Shown piece after piece: positions 37,201 to 51,600 of a stretch of DNA of 64,000 nt. The notes under the pieces were generated by a model. That model was not told the DNA's origin. It saw only the letters and a list, made by a program, of their open reading frames with translations, and did no database searches. The stretch covers positions 3,522,300 to 3,586,299 of the forward strand of contig OU452230.1 of the NCBI GenBank assembly GCA_911728455.2. Reading direction: 5' to 3'. Made by a program: the position numbers and the translations under genes. The DNA comes from Marthasterias glacialis. Its lineage: Eukaryota; Echinodermata; Asteroidea; Forcipulatida; Asteriidae. Position 1 is the stretch's first letter; the number at the start of each line of letters is the position of its first letter.

Positions 37201-40200
37201 CCGATATTGACAAAATAGGGAGACCGCCATTATAGCTCTGTTGGTAGAGCGCTGGCACAATAATATGGAGGTCGCAGGTTCAAATCCCGTTCTAGTTAAT
37301 TTTTCTTTGTTCACCCCAAAAAGCCGCTTCCCAGGTTGTATCGTAAACTTGGGTGTGATCCCTAGTTATACGGCAGATTCAGGTTGTATGGTTTCAGACT
37401 GGCACCCCCCGAACAAAAATATTGACAAAATATAGAGACTGCCATCATAATTATACACCAAGGTATAAACCCCCTATTCTTCCATGATAAGTGTTCTGGG
37501 TTCTTTTACGTGCGCTACCTATCCAAGGACACAAGCATCGTGACCAGCCAGCCCAGGATTCAAACTTGAATACGGTGCACTAGACCGCTTGGCACAGATC
37601 GTTACCCCCCCCCCCACCCCACGGATCATTGCACACTTTTTGCCTGTCGACCTCGGCTACCGGTACCACAGAGAGCCATTTTGTAAACTTGCGATATCAT
37701 GATTTGAAATCATCCATCCACTGACAGATACAAATACTTTGAGAATTTCATCAACGTCAGTGACCGTGACAAGTTATTATTGTTTACACTTGACTTATTT
37801 TAGGCGGTCCCATAAAAGAAAAGGTTGTTCAAATAAATCTGACAATTCAAAACTAATGCTGGCACCCAACATCTGGATGAGTGAAAAAGACCACATCCTG
37901 TATGTTTTTTATGACTTGGGGGTTTACCAGCCAGTCAATACTCCTGCCAAACCAGAGTCCTTTCCACTCTACCAGTTCCCAGGAAATATAAACCCAGCTG
38001 TTTGAACTCAGACACGTACACGTATTTCTTAAAATATATATGTTTTGTACACACCATTGGTTGTCTATTGTTGCTGCTATTGTGTGTGTACAAAACATAC
38101 GGCAAAATAGTAAATCTTCAAAAATCTATAATAATTCATTCCTAGGAGGGTAAGATCTAACACTTGGTGACTAGTCTCTACTAGGGTAGAGCTAAAACAT
38201 TATGTAAGTCTTATTCCTGAACTCCCTTCCTAACTGGAGTTGTGTCCTGCCCGCCTCCCATGTGTACAAAAACAAAGGAAAAAAAAATTAATTTGAAAAT
38301 CCGGATGGTGCCTACCCTAACATTAATTAGTAAGCCCTAAGGAAGCTTTGTGCCAAAATTGGTACTTTTGTCCGCTGTGTCACGGTAATTTCACTAAGCC
38401 ACCTGACTATACCACACCAGAATATGACAGGCTTTCCTACCGTCATGTTAACAGTTTTTCCAATGGTTGTAGTATTTACCAGAAACCACCCAAAAATGTT
38501 TCAAGATGTGAAGGGACATGGTGGCTTACACTGAAAATAATTTGAGTTGAACAGGATGAATAATTTCTTGATTACTCTCAAATTTCATTCAAAAAAAAAG
38601 AAAAAGATAGACGGAAAATGCAGGTAGAATTTTTTGTCCACTTTTGACGGTGATTTTAAAACAAAAACTAAAAACATGAAATGGATCTACTCAAAATTAT
38701 TTTCAGTATAAACCTTCATGTCCATTCACATGTTGAAACACATTTTGGCTGGTTTCAGGTACTTTGAAAAAAATGACAACCATTTGGAAAAACTGCTAAC
38801 GTGATGGATGCAAAGTGACCCCCTTTTACTGTGTTTCCGGTCATTTGTATACGCCCTTACTTCAATGTCTCAAATACCATTTGCATATGTGAATATGCAC
38901 GTACTCTAAACTGTGGATCTCACAGTTATTTGCATGACTGAATATGCATGGCCACTCTTACCTGTGCATCTTATGGCCACATCTTTGAAATGGTGACAGT
39001 TGTTGACGCCCCACTCATTTCTCCGGCAGTCCTCAAGCTTTGACTCCGTCCCTCGGCAGATAACGTTGTCCATCCAGATGACTCCTTCCCCTGGTCCAGT
39101 CATTGAAGAGGAACCCAGCCTCAATATAGAGTCAGCATGACCTGGGAAAACAGTCAAATTAAAAGTGAATACAAAACTCTTTATCTTAAATTATATTAAC
39201 AATTGCGGAGCGACCTATTTTCATGTGGCCTTCCAGGAATAAAAATACAGTGTTGCCTTGTCACTTATAATAATAATAATAATAAGTACATTTATAGGGC
39301 ACTTCATACCGGTGTTTCTAAGCGCACAGTATTTATCCTGCAAGGTATTCGGAGTTGTGAAGTATGAGACCTGTTCCTTTAGCACCATGTAACGGTTTAC
39401 AAGGTGCTGTGGTGCAGTCTGTAGCCGATCAAACCAGGAACACCGGGGCGAAGCCCTTCTCTTTTCGACAAGTGCACTGGGTTCTTTTACGTGCATCACA
39501 CAACACACGGGACCAACGGCTTTACGTCCCATCCAAAGGACGCAGCAATAATGGTTAAGTGTCTTGCTTAAGGACACAAGTGTCAGGACCGGGATTCGAA
39601 CCCCCACTCTGCTGATCAGAAACACAAGAGTCCGGTGTTCTTATCCGCTCAGCCACAACACGCCACTTATAGACTTTTATCATGGTACTGTTGTCTTGTT
39701 TTTATAAATAAATGAAATAATTTTCCAGAAAAAAAAGTCTTTTGAAGGAAAAAAAACATAACCTTCATTAGTTTTATCACATGTAAACAAAACAAACCTC
39801 AGAGACATTATTATTTGCAAAATGTGAGTGTGCAGCATTTTCTCTTTAATTTGAATGAGGATGAGGCATTTTTTTTTTTACATAATAATAATAATAGTTT
39901 TCATATTATATTGCACTATATCCTGATAGCTATATCAAGGCGCTTTACAGCATTATTATCCCTGTTCATCAGGCATTCTTAAATACCATTCCTCAAACTT
40001 TCTCAACTCCCTGGGGAGCATACAACCCCCCCCCCCCCCCCCCCGGCTGCCTAAATTAGCACCAAGGGTTAATCCAACGCAATACTGTCTCAGCCCTCTC
40101 GGGGTTCCCATTTACACACCTTGGTTAAGAGAAGCACTTATGGTATAAAGTGCCTTGTTCAAGAATATTAAGTGTCATGACCGGGAATCGAACCCACACC

Positions 40201-43200
40201 TGCCATGATTCAGCCCTCAGAACTTGAGTCTGATGCACTAGACCGCTCGGCCACAACATGCCATGTAAAAGTGAGTTTGAACTTGTTTCAAGTGAACTTG
40301 TTTCATGACCCAGGTCCTCATGACCCAGATCCATGCCCTTGTGGACACATGACCCAGTCCTACATATACTCTTACAATAGACATCGACCTTGGGACAAAT
40401 TTGTACAAATTGCAATGGCAACATGTGTCTTTAAATAGTGGGGGGGGGGGGGGGGGGGGGGTGTTACTTTATGTTATTACCCAAACCAAAATGGACTTTA
40501 TAATGGGGGCAAATTCAGAGTTAAATTTAAAAGGAACTTTATAATGGGAAAACACCATGAAAGATAATGCAAATAGTAATGGCCATTTGGGAATAAAGTT
40601 TTAGGCTGTATCTGAATTAATGGCTATGATTACAGCTGTGGCTGTTGCTAAGGGCTGTTGCCAAGAACGTTCTATACTCTAACCCACAATGATGCAGTGA
40701 TCCAGCTGTAACCATAACCGTAGCCGTAGCCACCAATTCGAGGCACGGCCTTAGAAAAATACTGATTGGTAAACGTCGCCCTCCTATGGCCAAAATAAAA
40801 GCTTCCTTCAAAATGTTGGCCTTGTACTTCTTCTTGCGAACAAAACCGAAACACAAAGATGGTCAGAACTCCGGGTGATTGTTAAGCAGCCACTCTCTGG
40901 TTTGGCCTTGTATTTTTGGTATCATGACAAGAATACTGTTTAGTAAGTTCAAAGCACCAGTTTCTTGTCTGTATCCCAAAACATGATTACGAAAGTGGGC
41001 ATTTTTCCAACTTGTAACCAATCCAACATATAAGAGTATCTAGCACTAGTGGGTTGGAGCATTTTACATAAACTCTCAGAAAATCCCGTGATCTAAATTT
41101 GATTAACAACATTTTCAGCTATCCAGTATGCAGCAGTTGCATCATCCATAGATACCACATCATATCGGATGCCAGTCACAGTGTACAGCCAATACAGTTT
41201 TACATCAGCCGGTCAATATAACTGCCATATGTTGTGGTAGTATGCGAAGTACTTCTAGAATTTCTCTACACCCACACATTCTCCACGCAATATATTTATA
41301 CAGGTCTTTACCTTTCCTGCTACAATTAAATGTCTGTACCTATAGAAAATGACCAGCATTAGAATATGAGCGGCATTTCACCACCCCCTCCCCCCCCTAC
41401 CAACCTCCACCTGTTACTGGTTGAGAATCACGTTCACGAGGTCTGCTAGAGGAAAGTGCATGACCTTCCCTTATTGTAAAGAGGTGTCAATGCCCTCACC
41501 AAGTCTATAGCCATCACAAGACCATTCACAGTTCGTCAATGTGTTTTTCAGTTTCCCCACCGAGGTAGTGTGACTATTCATATTAGAAAAAATGTTATTC
41601 TGTCTATCTGAAATGATACTATTATAATTATGGTTGTCTTTTTTGAAAAAAAAACCCCAAAACACTATAGTTAACAGATCATGAAAACGAAAAGGTCGAA
41701 CCGAAAAGTTATTTCCGCGTTATTATTTGGAAAAAAAAAAATCTTCATTTTAAAGCTCACAATTTAGCTTCTCCTTTGCCAAACCTTTCAACAGAAATCT
41801 AGAAATATGCCAACAATTTGTGATCTAGAAATATGTCAACACTTTGTTATTTAAACAAAAAAATATTGTTTTCCTATCATCAGTGGATATTCTAAACTAT
41901 TGTCTCCAATTACCCTTTCCAATATCACTTGTACAACAGTTTCCCTAGAGTCAAATCTACATTCTGTTCATGCAATTATAAAAGTACACTTCAGGGAAAG
42001 TACAATGATGGGAGAGTATCGAGCGATAAAAATATCAAAATTGTAACAAGTCTTGACTCTATAATTTGTTGTAAATTTACTCGGGAATCAATTACCCAAT
42101 GTGTCAGTGTACATTTGTCGATCGTGAATGAAAAAAAAAAACATGATCGTCAGTTTTACATCACATACAAAAATACTGGTCCAGAATTACATGACTGCCA
42201 GGGGGGTCATGGTCACTGATGCCCTGTCCGTGGCCTTGGTGCCTGTTCAAAAGTTTCTCATAGACCTTTCGAATTCCCGACGAAAGTGCCCTTCGTAAAA
42301 TTTACAAATTGTCCTTGCCCTCTCAAAGATGAAATGTCATAATAAAAGGCAAGATGCCATCAAGACTACCTGTTGGGTCAAACATTTGTTCGATCAAAAT
42401 TTAGAGTGCCTCGTGACAACATTTTTCCCGAGTGAGCATTTTTAAAACTTGTATCGAAGCGAGGGCTTGAATGTGGAAATACGAATGCATGTTTCACATT
42501 CCCTTTAAAATAGATAAATGCATAATTTACATAAATGTGTAGCACAGTAAACTATGACTCAAGTCTTCCATCGGGGTACAGACTGATGCTTCGGTGAGAC
42601 CAAGCGAAACTGTTAACTTACATTAGACTGTGTGGCATGTGTTAGACAGCATCCATCAGAATACGTTCTCAATGTCACGGCTGTTCACGTTATGAACCCA
42701 GCCATAAAACCCTGGCGATCTGTGCATGACATAAGACATTTTTCATGTTGCCCAATTTATATGGATTCCCAGATGGTTTGAAAAAAATTTGTCATGATGA
42801 TCAAGTTGTCATTGTTGCTGTGTGGAATTCCAGTCATCAGACCACAGAGCAAGGACCACATGACACTCCAACTGTTTTCTGTTAGTGTAAATTCTAGCCA
42901 CACAGTCTTAATTAAGAATTTCTTAACTGTCCAGTTTCTGTTGTTGTTGTTATTATCATGATTATTTATTCGGCCATCGATACACGAAAACAACATACAG
43001 GCCGTGAAAAAATACAATAACACTAATTGCGATGCAAGGAAATTAGCCATTGAAAGCACCCTCATGCCGCCCAAAATACCCTCAATTACAGAATGTTTTT
43101 GTCTGTGTGACATTGCGCAAAGACTGTCTTGCTTATTTACAGAGCTAGACTTTTAGAACTTTGGTGTTTCCGACAATGTTTCCCCCCCCCCCCCCGAGTT

Positions 43201-45658
43201 TTCTCACGAGACTACCTTTTATTTTGATTGTCCAGTTGTACGCTATCAGTGAACATTTCAATAGAGTATAGTTCCCACAGGACTTGGAAAGTAAATGTTC
43301 CATATCAAGCATCAGCGTAGAGTAAAACCGTCCTTAAAGCCGTGCCTGAAATGGTGGCTACGGCTACGGCTATGTCTGGATCCCCGCGTCGTCATGCATT
43401 GACGTATAGGACGTCCTTAGCAGCACTCTTAGCCACAGTTGTAGTCGTAGCCGCAAATTCGGATACAGCCTTAAGTGTTTTATCTGAGAGACCTTTACGG
43501 CAACATTGCGCACAGAGTAACTGCCATATAGCCCGAGTCTTGGAACATTTGGCAATTTCATCAATGAAGATTTGCTTTAATGTTCTACTATGTTGCAAGG
43601 GGGGGGGGGGGAGGAAAGTCTGTCTTTGATATCATTAGGCAGACGGTAGAGGCGAATTGAAGCAGATCGCTTGCTAATGAGAAGGCCATGTCAATGATAA
43701 AAGGATAAACCAAGCCGTGATGATTAGGAAGTGATCCAGACCTTTTTCGGCCTTCACATTGATACAGAATATGGGTCGATTTGAACGACACCACTAAGGT
43801 AGATCAATAAAGACGAGTAATAAACACCGAATCAGCGGTATCCACTCAAGTTCAAGGTTTACCTGTGATTGTTTGTATTCAGCCTTTGTTGTAGATACTG
43901 TTGTAGTTTTGACGTCTCGCAACAATGAAATAATATATGCATCTCGGTGAACAAGGTAACAAAAAATTGAGGCAATTTAAATCCGACTGTTTTTACGTAA
44001 TGTGTCCATGTTTGCTACTACCCCACCAGATAAATTGTGTCTGATTCGATTTATTTTGCCTCTTTTATCAGCTTTCAGCTTTAGCAACGCTATATTTTAC
44101 CTTTAAGGTAAAAAAAAACATCATTGGCTTTTGGAGTAACAAGTTCATTTCCAATCCCCTAGGTTTTAATAAATACAATATATACCTAACCAAGATTTGT
44201 AATTTTTCAAATATCATTGACAATCTGAATTGTACATGTTTCTTAAAAGAAACAAAAACCATTTTTCTATCCCAAATTTTGTTATAATTTTTGAAAAAAA
44301 GAAAGATATAAAAACCAAAAAAGTAATCGAATAAAACAATAATTTTTAAAGCTCAGAATGGATCGAACTGACATGTCTAAAAAAAGAAAAGAAAAAAAGC
44401 GGCAGTCGTGGGTAGCACATCAGTATGTGTACAATATTATATGCAGAATGGCTGGTACATTATATGCACACTGCTGCCAGTTCATGTTGTGGTCACGACG
44501 ATACCTGAAGTAAAACGATATTAGTTTAAATCAATGTGGGTCGTTGTTTACTAAAGCACTGCGCGGGGTGACACTCAATGAATCTGCCTGGGATGTTGCC
44601 ATGGTAATTGTTAAAGGTAAAATATAGAAAGTTCCCAATAGATGCCAACTTCACGGGTCAAATTGCATTTTGGCTTGCAGGCGCGTCAAGCGCTGAAATT
44701 ATGAACGCAGCCGGCATTGTTCACTAACCAATCCTGTGATGAGTTTTGTGATATGCGCGCGTGCGGCACGTTGTTCTTACGTGAAACGCACGATCGTGTG
44801 TTCCAAATTGCTTGTAAGGATGGCCGATTCATGCCATATTGGGAATTATCTATAGGATTGGTTAAGCTGATAGTGCAGTGTTCTTGTTCTTTGTGTGATT
44901 CAAAATATACATGAAAAAACAAACCTGTGAAAATTTGGGCTCAATCCGTCGTCCGAGTCAGGAGGAAATAGTGAAAAACCGCGTACACTTTTCAGCATGT
45001 AAACCATTGTCCTTAATTTTGATTGTTACAACCGAAATTAAAATCAGGGTCTTCAAATTCTATTTTCTCGACTTTGACAGTATTTCAGACAGAACTATTT
45101 CTATGGAAGATTGATACTTGTATGAACTTCGTAATCAGTAAGCTTTCAGACTGATACTAATAGATACAAATTTGGATGACTACCAATCCTGTACTCTACC
45201 TTTAAAGCTAAGTTGTTTTTTTCTGAACTAGGAACAAAAATATTAAAAAATAATTTTTAATGTGGATATTTTGATTTTTTAGACACTCTGCCCTTGCAAT
45301 TGTATGTTGACAATGAATAGGTTTCAATTTGTTCATACAAAAAGTCAACAATATGTTCGATTTTTATTAAATAAGAAGAAAAAAAGCATTATCTTCAAAA
45401 TATTAAGTGTTTAATGCACTGGCTGTTGGTCCAGGCTATTTAATAAATGTACTATGATGGTAATAAATGATGGTACTATGGTAATACCTTCATAATTGTA
45501 TTCTGAAACAAATTTGACATCACACATTTCAATGTGTTGGCACTGTTCCAGCACATGGCCATTCAAGCATTCTACATTCATTCCCATCACAACTGCATGA
45601 TGCAATCATCAAACTTGGCCGACAGCACTACAACAAAAACAATCATTAAAAATAGAAC

Positions 45659-45690
<32 letters not shown>

Positions 45691-48600
45691 ACTCCCGCCA
45701 GAAACATGTTACATCCCAAAACCCTTTCCGATTCTATACAAAAGAGGTATCGGTTGATCGTGTTTCGGTCGATTAATTCAATGCAGTAAAAAACCTCGAA
45801 CAGAAAAGTGACCCTGGGACATTTCAAACACTGTGTACATGTATAACAAGATTTGCTCCGTCCACAAAGCCCAGACACTGCCGCTTTTTTTTGATAAATA
45901 AATGAACATATTGGCAGTCGGCAAATCAGGGTTCAAGAACAGGTGGAGGATGGGGATGGGGGGGGGGGGGGGTTGTGGTTACTAAGAGGAAATGAAATGT
46001 TCCTATTAATGTTAACTCATACTTTCATTATGAAATTTGCTTCATGCATGGTCATGCCATTAAAGGCATTTTGCAGTTTGGGTAATCGGCAAAAAAAACA
46101 TGAATTTTAATGAACAGTTAAGCCTCAAGTTTACTTGGTGTAAAGTTGGCATTAATGCCAACTCTTTGTGAGACCAATACTTGCTAAAGTTGGATCTTGT
46201 ATCTGTTGTACTGCAAGTGCAAAATACATGCTAAACATTTTACCATTATGTGGGTGTTTTGTTAGCGTAGTCTATCAGGACCAGTTCGATCAAGGACCAT
46301 AGTTAACCATAGTTCAACTAACTCTGATTGAACTCACGCTAGTCAACGATGGTTGGACTAATCTAGTCGACTATTCGCGACCGGCCTATCGAGGTTGGTC
46401 GCATCGCTGGTTACCACTAGCCGTTTCATAAGCACAGTGCAGAGGGGACCAGTTATAGGAAGTGATAACGCTCATTTCACTGTTTTCTCATGGTCACGTG
46501 GACATGACATGAATAGAGTCGTTCGCACTTCAATTTCAGAGTGCAAGCACTACGCTGGTCATCAACCAACCACCAGTTAACCATTGGTCCTTGATTGAAC
46601 TTGCTCTGGGAATGCTTTAACACTTGTGTCTGCATAGCACGTAGGCTTTAACTTGAGTCGCGCTGTCGTTTTGCATTGCTGCGTTAAATTAAAGACGGGT
46701 GTACTTGTGTACCATTGACCACAATGGACAGGACACCCCCAATGGATTTGTCATACTAACAGAACAATCTGGATATCCTCCCTGTTCTAGTTAAACTGTT
46801 CTTTTTCTAAATCGGACGTATTTCTGATTTTTGCCTTTCTACCGTCCAACAGTTCACGCTAAGATTTGAAATCTCTAATCTCCCAACTTCAGCCAGAGAA
46901 GTCTTAATGATGATTAGGACTTAATCCATTCAGCCAATACTTTAATCTCGCTGACTAAGAAAAAGGAAAAACACATGTCCGATGATCCCACAGTGAATGA
47001 GTCAATGGGAGCAACTAAATATAGTTGAACATGATGCAATCGAACAGATTTTAGACCAAGACGTGCATGATGCAATCACACACACTCCCATTTGTTCCAA
47101 TGAGGAACTATCAAATCACGTATGTTTCTCATTGAAGAATATACAGTGTCGGCAGATACCCACGCTTTCCATGTTTATATTATCATTGTGACAATTCCAA
47201 CACTGCCAAAAGTCCTGGTACCACGCAAAGTAATTAGCCCATAAATGGAGGAAGGAATGCTCTGCATGAACTTGGCACATAATAGTATCGTTATCGATGT
47301 TCTCTTTTATTTTAGTGCACTGTATACTACAACAGCACAGTGAGACATTTGACTAACGGCCACATAATTAGCAGCATCCTATTTGAAACTTGATAAATAT
47401 GATTCTGAATGACTTTTACTTTGTGCACCTTATTTATGACTGGCATCATGTTATGACTTTATTAACCGTGATTCTGATGCAATCAAGTAACCGTATCACT
47501 CGACTAGACACGGGACAAGGGACAAGGTACAAGCCAATTGTTAGTGCACTATACTGTGGCTGCAGTTGAACAGCTACCATAGTGGATTTCACAAAACTAG
47601 TCCTAACTTGGGACTAGTCCTAACATATGACTAGTCCTATAAGTTAGGACTAGTTACTTGTCCTAACTCAAGATAAGACTAGTCCTAGCGCTTTGTAAAA
47701 TCCTGGACCTGCAAAGATTATTGATTCTATAGACTGTGGAAGTCTCGCGCCTATGTGAACTTCCAGATCCAAGTAGGTCCCAAACATATTGAGTTCTACT
47801 TGTGCCTGATTGTTTCTTCAAATACTTCAATTTAACATAGTTTATGGCTCTAAAAATTATATTGTATTGTCCCAACGTTATAATATAATTGCTAGAGCCA
47901 CAACATGTTGGGAAAATGAAATTTAGCGATGAAATATATGGAAGTAAAATCAATTTAACAAATCAACGAAGAAAACCCGAGAATAAGACTTGACCTCAGT
48001 TTCTGGTTACTTGTAACTAATTAAGACCTTTGTCCGACTGACGTTCATGTTATCATTAAACCTGTGTAACAATTGCACAAATTCCGGCATAATTCGCAAT
48101 TCGAATTGCATATAGTCTAGAATTATTGAGGTCCAAAAAGCACCCTCATCCCACGTTTTAATTTGTTTCAATGTTAGTTTTAACAAATTATCTGAATCAC
48201 ATCAAAACTGAAATTGTTTTTATAAAAAATTACTATGAGTACTTTTATTTTCTAGAATTTTATGAATACAATTCAAAATATAGATTTGACTTCACAAAGA
48301 AAAATAGTCTCCTTTCGACTTGTTTCCTTGTTTTTTTATGCGCACGAAACTTCTGCAGTCTATAGTGATCTGTACTGCCAGTGATGATAATGGGAGACTT
48401 TGGACAGTCCTTTTTCTCACTAGTAGTACGCAATACGCATGCTCAGAACCTCGTGCGCAATACTGAGCATGTTTGCGCATGCTCAGAACTGTAAACAAGG
48501 ACCGCTGTGTCTGCTGCCGCCAGCGTCTCAAAAGTCTCCCAGTGTCTTGGTTGACATCTTTAAGCCCCACAGGCTTGGCACTCTTGATGTCTCAAAGGAA

Positions 48601-51600
48601 TCATGACCATGTTTACAAACTTGTTTAACCGCAAGAACTTTAGACCACTAAGAATGCCTAACGGAGTTTGACCGATTATGGACAATGCTCTGCAGAAACA
48701 TCCCGTGCAATGAGCGAAAAAAGGCCATAATAAAGCTCAGGTTTAATTTACATTTTGGCAGACCACTAGTTGTGGACAACTCATCGGACGTCCAGACATT
48801 CACATCAGAGTCCTGCTGAATATACTGATGACCATTGGTGCTACAAAAACAAACAACGAGGTTAACACCCTAACAACAGAACAAACAAACAGAGACTTCT
48901 GACCCAGATTGGGGAAAATCTTACCCAGATTGAGTTGCCGGCACGCCACACTTGCAGCATTCAGTGCCCAGCGATCACTGCAGACTGACCCCCACTGACC
49001 ATCGTGAAATACCTGTATATAAGGGAGGAGGAAAAGTCACACAAATCCATGTTAAAACTATTTAAACTACTCTGATTATAAACAGAAACTGTCGCCCACT
49101 CCCTGGGTCAACTTCTTACTGACCTTCCTTTTGATGGAACATAGTTTGCAAAATCAAGTTGGTTCAACCATTTTTTTTTACTGAAAAGAATAGTCGTTTT
49201 ATTTTATAAATTGTCAACAATTTGGTTTCATAAAATGATGGCACATCAAACGGGCGAACTGTTACTGCATCTAAATTGTGCATTAAAAAGATGTGTTTTT
49301 ATTCTCCTTTTTCGCAAGAATGACTGTTCTCACCTCAAGTCGACCTTCCAGTTGGTCCCGCCCACCGACCAATCGTATCTGCTCGCTGTTCGGCAGTATG
49401 CTTTGGTCCATCAGAGTTATCAACATGGAGCTTGGGCAGGTATCCAGACACTGACCATTGTGAAGGAGCTGAAAGAGTAGAAAATGTTGAAGGTTGTTTG
49501 AATTATTAATAAGGTGTGTCATAGTTTGATTAGTCGGACTCATTTACCCATGAAGCATCCTCAGAGCTGAGTTTAAAGCCAAGCCTTGCCTGTTGTCAGC
49601 AGTGTCCTTGTGCTCTTGGGCAATACACTTATTAAAGGCAAAGTATACCTTTGGTTTTTGGAACAGTACATTTGCCTTAATGCCATATAATTGTAGATAT
49701 ATGCCATAAAACTAAACTGTGTAAATTTCAGTTCAAAAGGTGGCAGCGTTTTTGAGATATCACCAAAAATCTGGAGCGGTTGTGTTCACGCAGAAGTATC
49801 CGTCATTGGAATACACATTCTGAGAAGCGTTACGGCCATAACGCTTCTCAGATTCAAATTTTTGGGGGGATACAAAGTGATGTACTTTTCCATAACTGCA
49901 GTACTTCGAAGTGAACCGTTTCTCAAAATGCATTATACTATCCGAAGCTGCTGTACTTCTTACCAAGTGAGTTTTTATTGCCATAAATTTTCAGCGACCC
50001 TTTAAAGTCGGGGTTATACCTTTGGTAATGACTCCACAAATGAATGCCCATAAAAGCTTACAAGTTGGTAAATAGCACTGGGGAGCTGTTGATAGTATAA
50101 AACACTCAGAGTGAGTCAATCTTGGTCTCAACGTTTCAATCTGCTTACATGCTCCCAAAAGAGTTTGAGAAAGGTTGAAAAATGGTTTTTACTAAATGAT
50201 ATGGGCTATCGAGATACATCCAAACATCTCCCGTCCTTAAGTCCAATCTGAAGACTTTTCCGGTCAACAAATTTTCTGCTACCCAGTAACACTTCATCTG
50301 TTGACTGGATCTATTGATTTTCCCCCATTTCTAATACATTTTGGGTGTCCGTAGACAGATATGTGCCCAGTATAAATGTTTAAATATCAATTATGATTAT
50401 AACTACTATACATCTCCGTCATCTTTTTCTTGGCCAGTATACGCTTTTTTTTTTGTAAATAAAAACCTAGCAGCTCTCTTATAAACCCGAGGGAAACCTG
50501 AGGGAAAGGTGCTTGCTGTCATGTTACCAGAAAAACCACACAGGGCAAACACATTGTGGCATCCCTCAAGATCTTCAAGTTAATTTGCGTATATATACTT
50601 CTTAAACTACATGTAGGTCACTGGACCCAAAGCATCATTGTCCCATCTGTGAAGAAAAGCAATTATGCTGCAGCGTCTTCTTTCACGGCAGAGGCCCACA
50701 CGATGACGAGCCACTGGCTCCAACACCTTCAAGTCCAGATAGTTCCCCAAAGGGGTTATCCATGACAATGGAAGGAAGTACACACAAGTTTCTACCCCCC
50801 CCCCCCTCCCCCATTGAAAGTTTACAACTTTAAATAATGCTGAGGGAAAAATGACAAACAATTTGAAAAATAAGCACCATCCAGACAAACAACAGGCCTG
50901 CTTTTATTAATGGCATTGCGGTTACCAGACTGCAGGACTTCCAAAATCACACAAAGTTAATGGGATCAAACCTCAGGCTAACCACAGATGTTCCCAGTCC
51001 AACATTAAGTAATGGAGTCCGTGCCGACGCCTGAACCATAGAATGCTATAGTCAATTCACTACAGCCAGTCCATTATAACAAGTGTGAGACAAATTAATG
51101 TTTTGACGAGAGAATCTGGCCGTCTGCCAAGCTCTGTTTGGCACCATCATTGAGTTCAGTGTGCAGGATTATTGTTAACATCCTTGTTGGGGGGGGGGGG
51201 GGGGGGGAATCTCCCCTACACAAACACAACATGAAACAACCGCGAATCCCCCAAGTCAACTGATTAATAAGCTTAGGCTCATATTCAAAAGCCACAAGAA
51301 AATTGTTGTTGATTATTGGTCTATTCTTTAATATGAGAGACAGAGTGTGGTTGTTCGCCAGTTTGAGGCGCTGCTCTCACCCACGGGACTTCTGCTATAA
51401 ATATAGCTTGGATGGCGACAGATACAAACATACAAAAACCGACTTATGGAAAACAACCGTGTCAACTTTGATATTTTTAGAGGGCTACATCTTCCTCGAT
51501 GAGCATGTTTCCTGGGAAACACTCGTGCTGAATTCAAAACCAGGGATAAGTTGATGCCGACGCATTTGGAATGTTACAAATATTTTGTTTGGTCGCCTAA

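Noticed and set aside
43342-43629. 95-residue alanine/valine-rich ORF
   Set aside because: It is read through the GGCTACGGC repeats of a MITE and a G-run.
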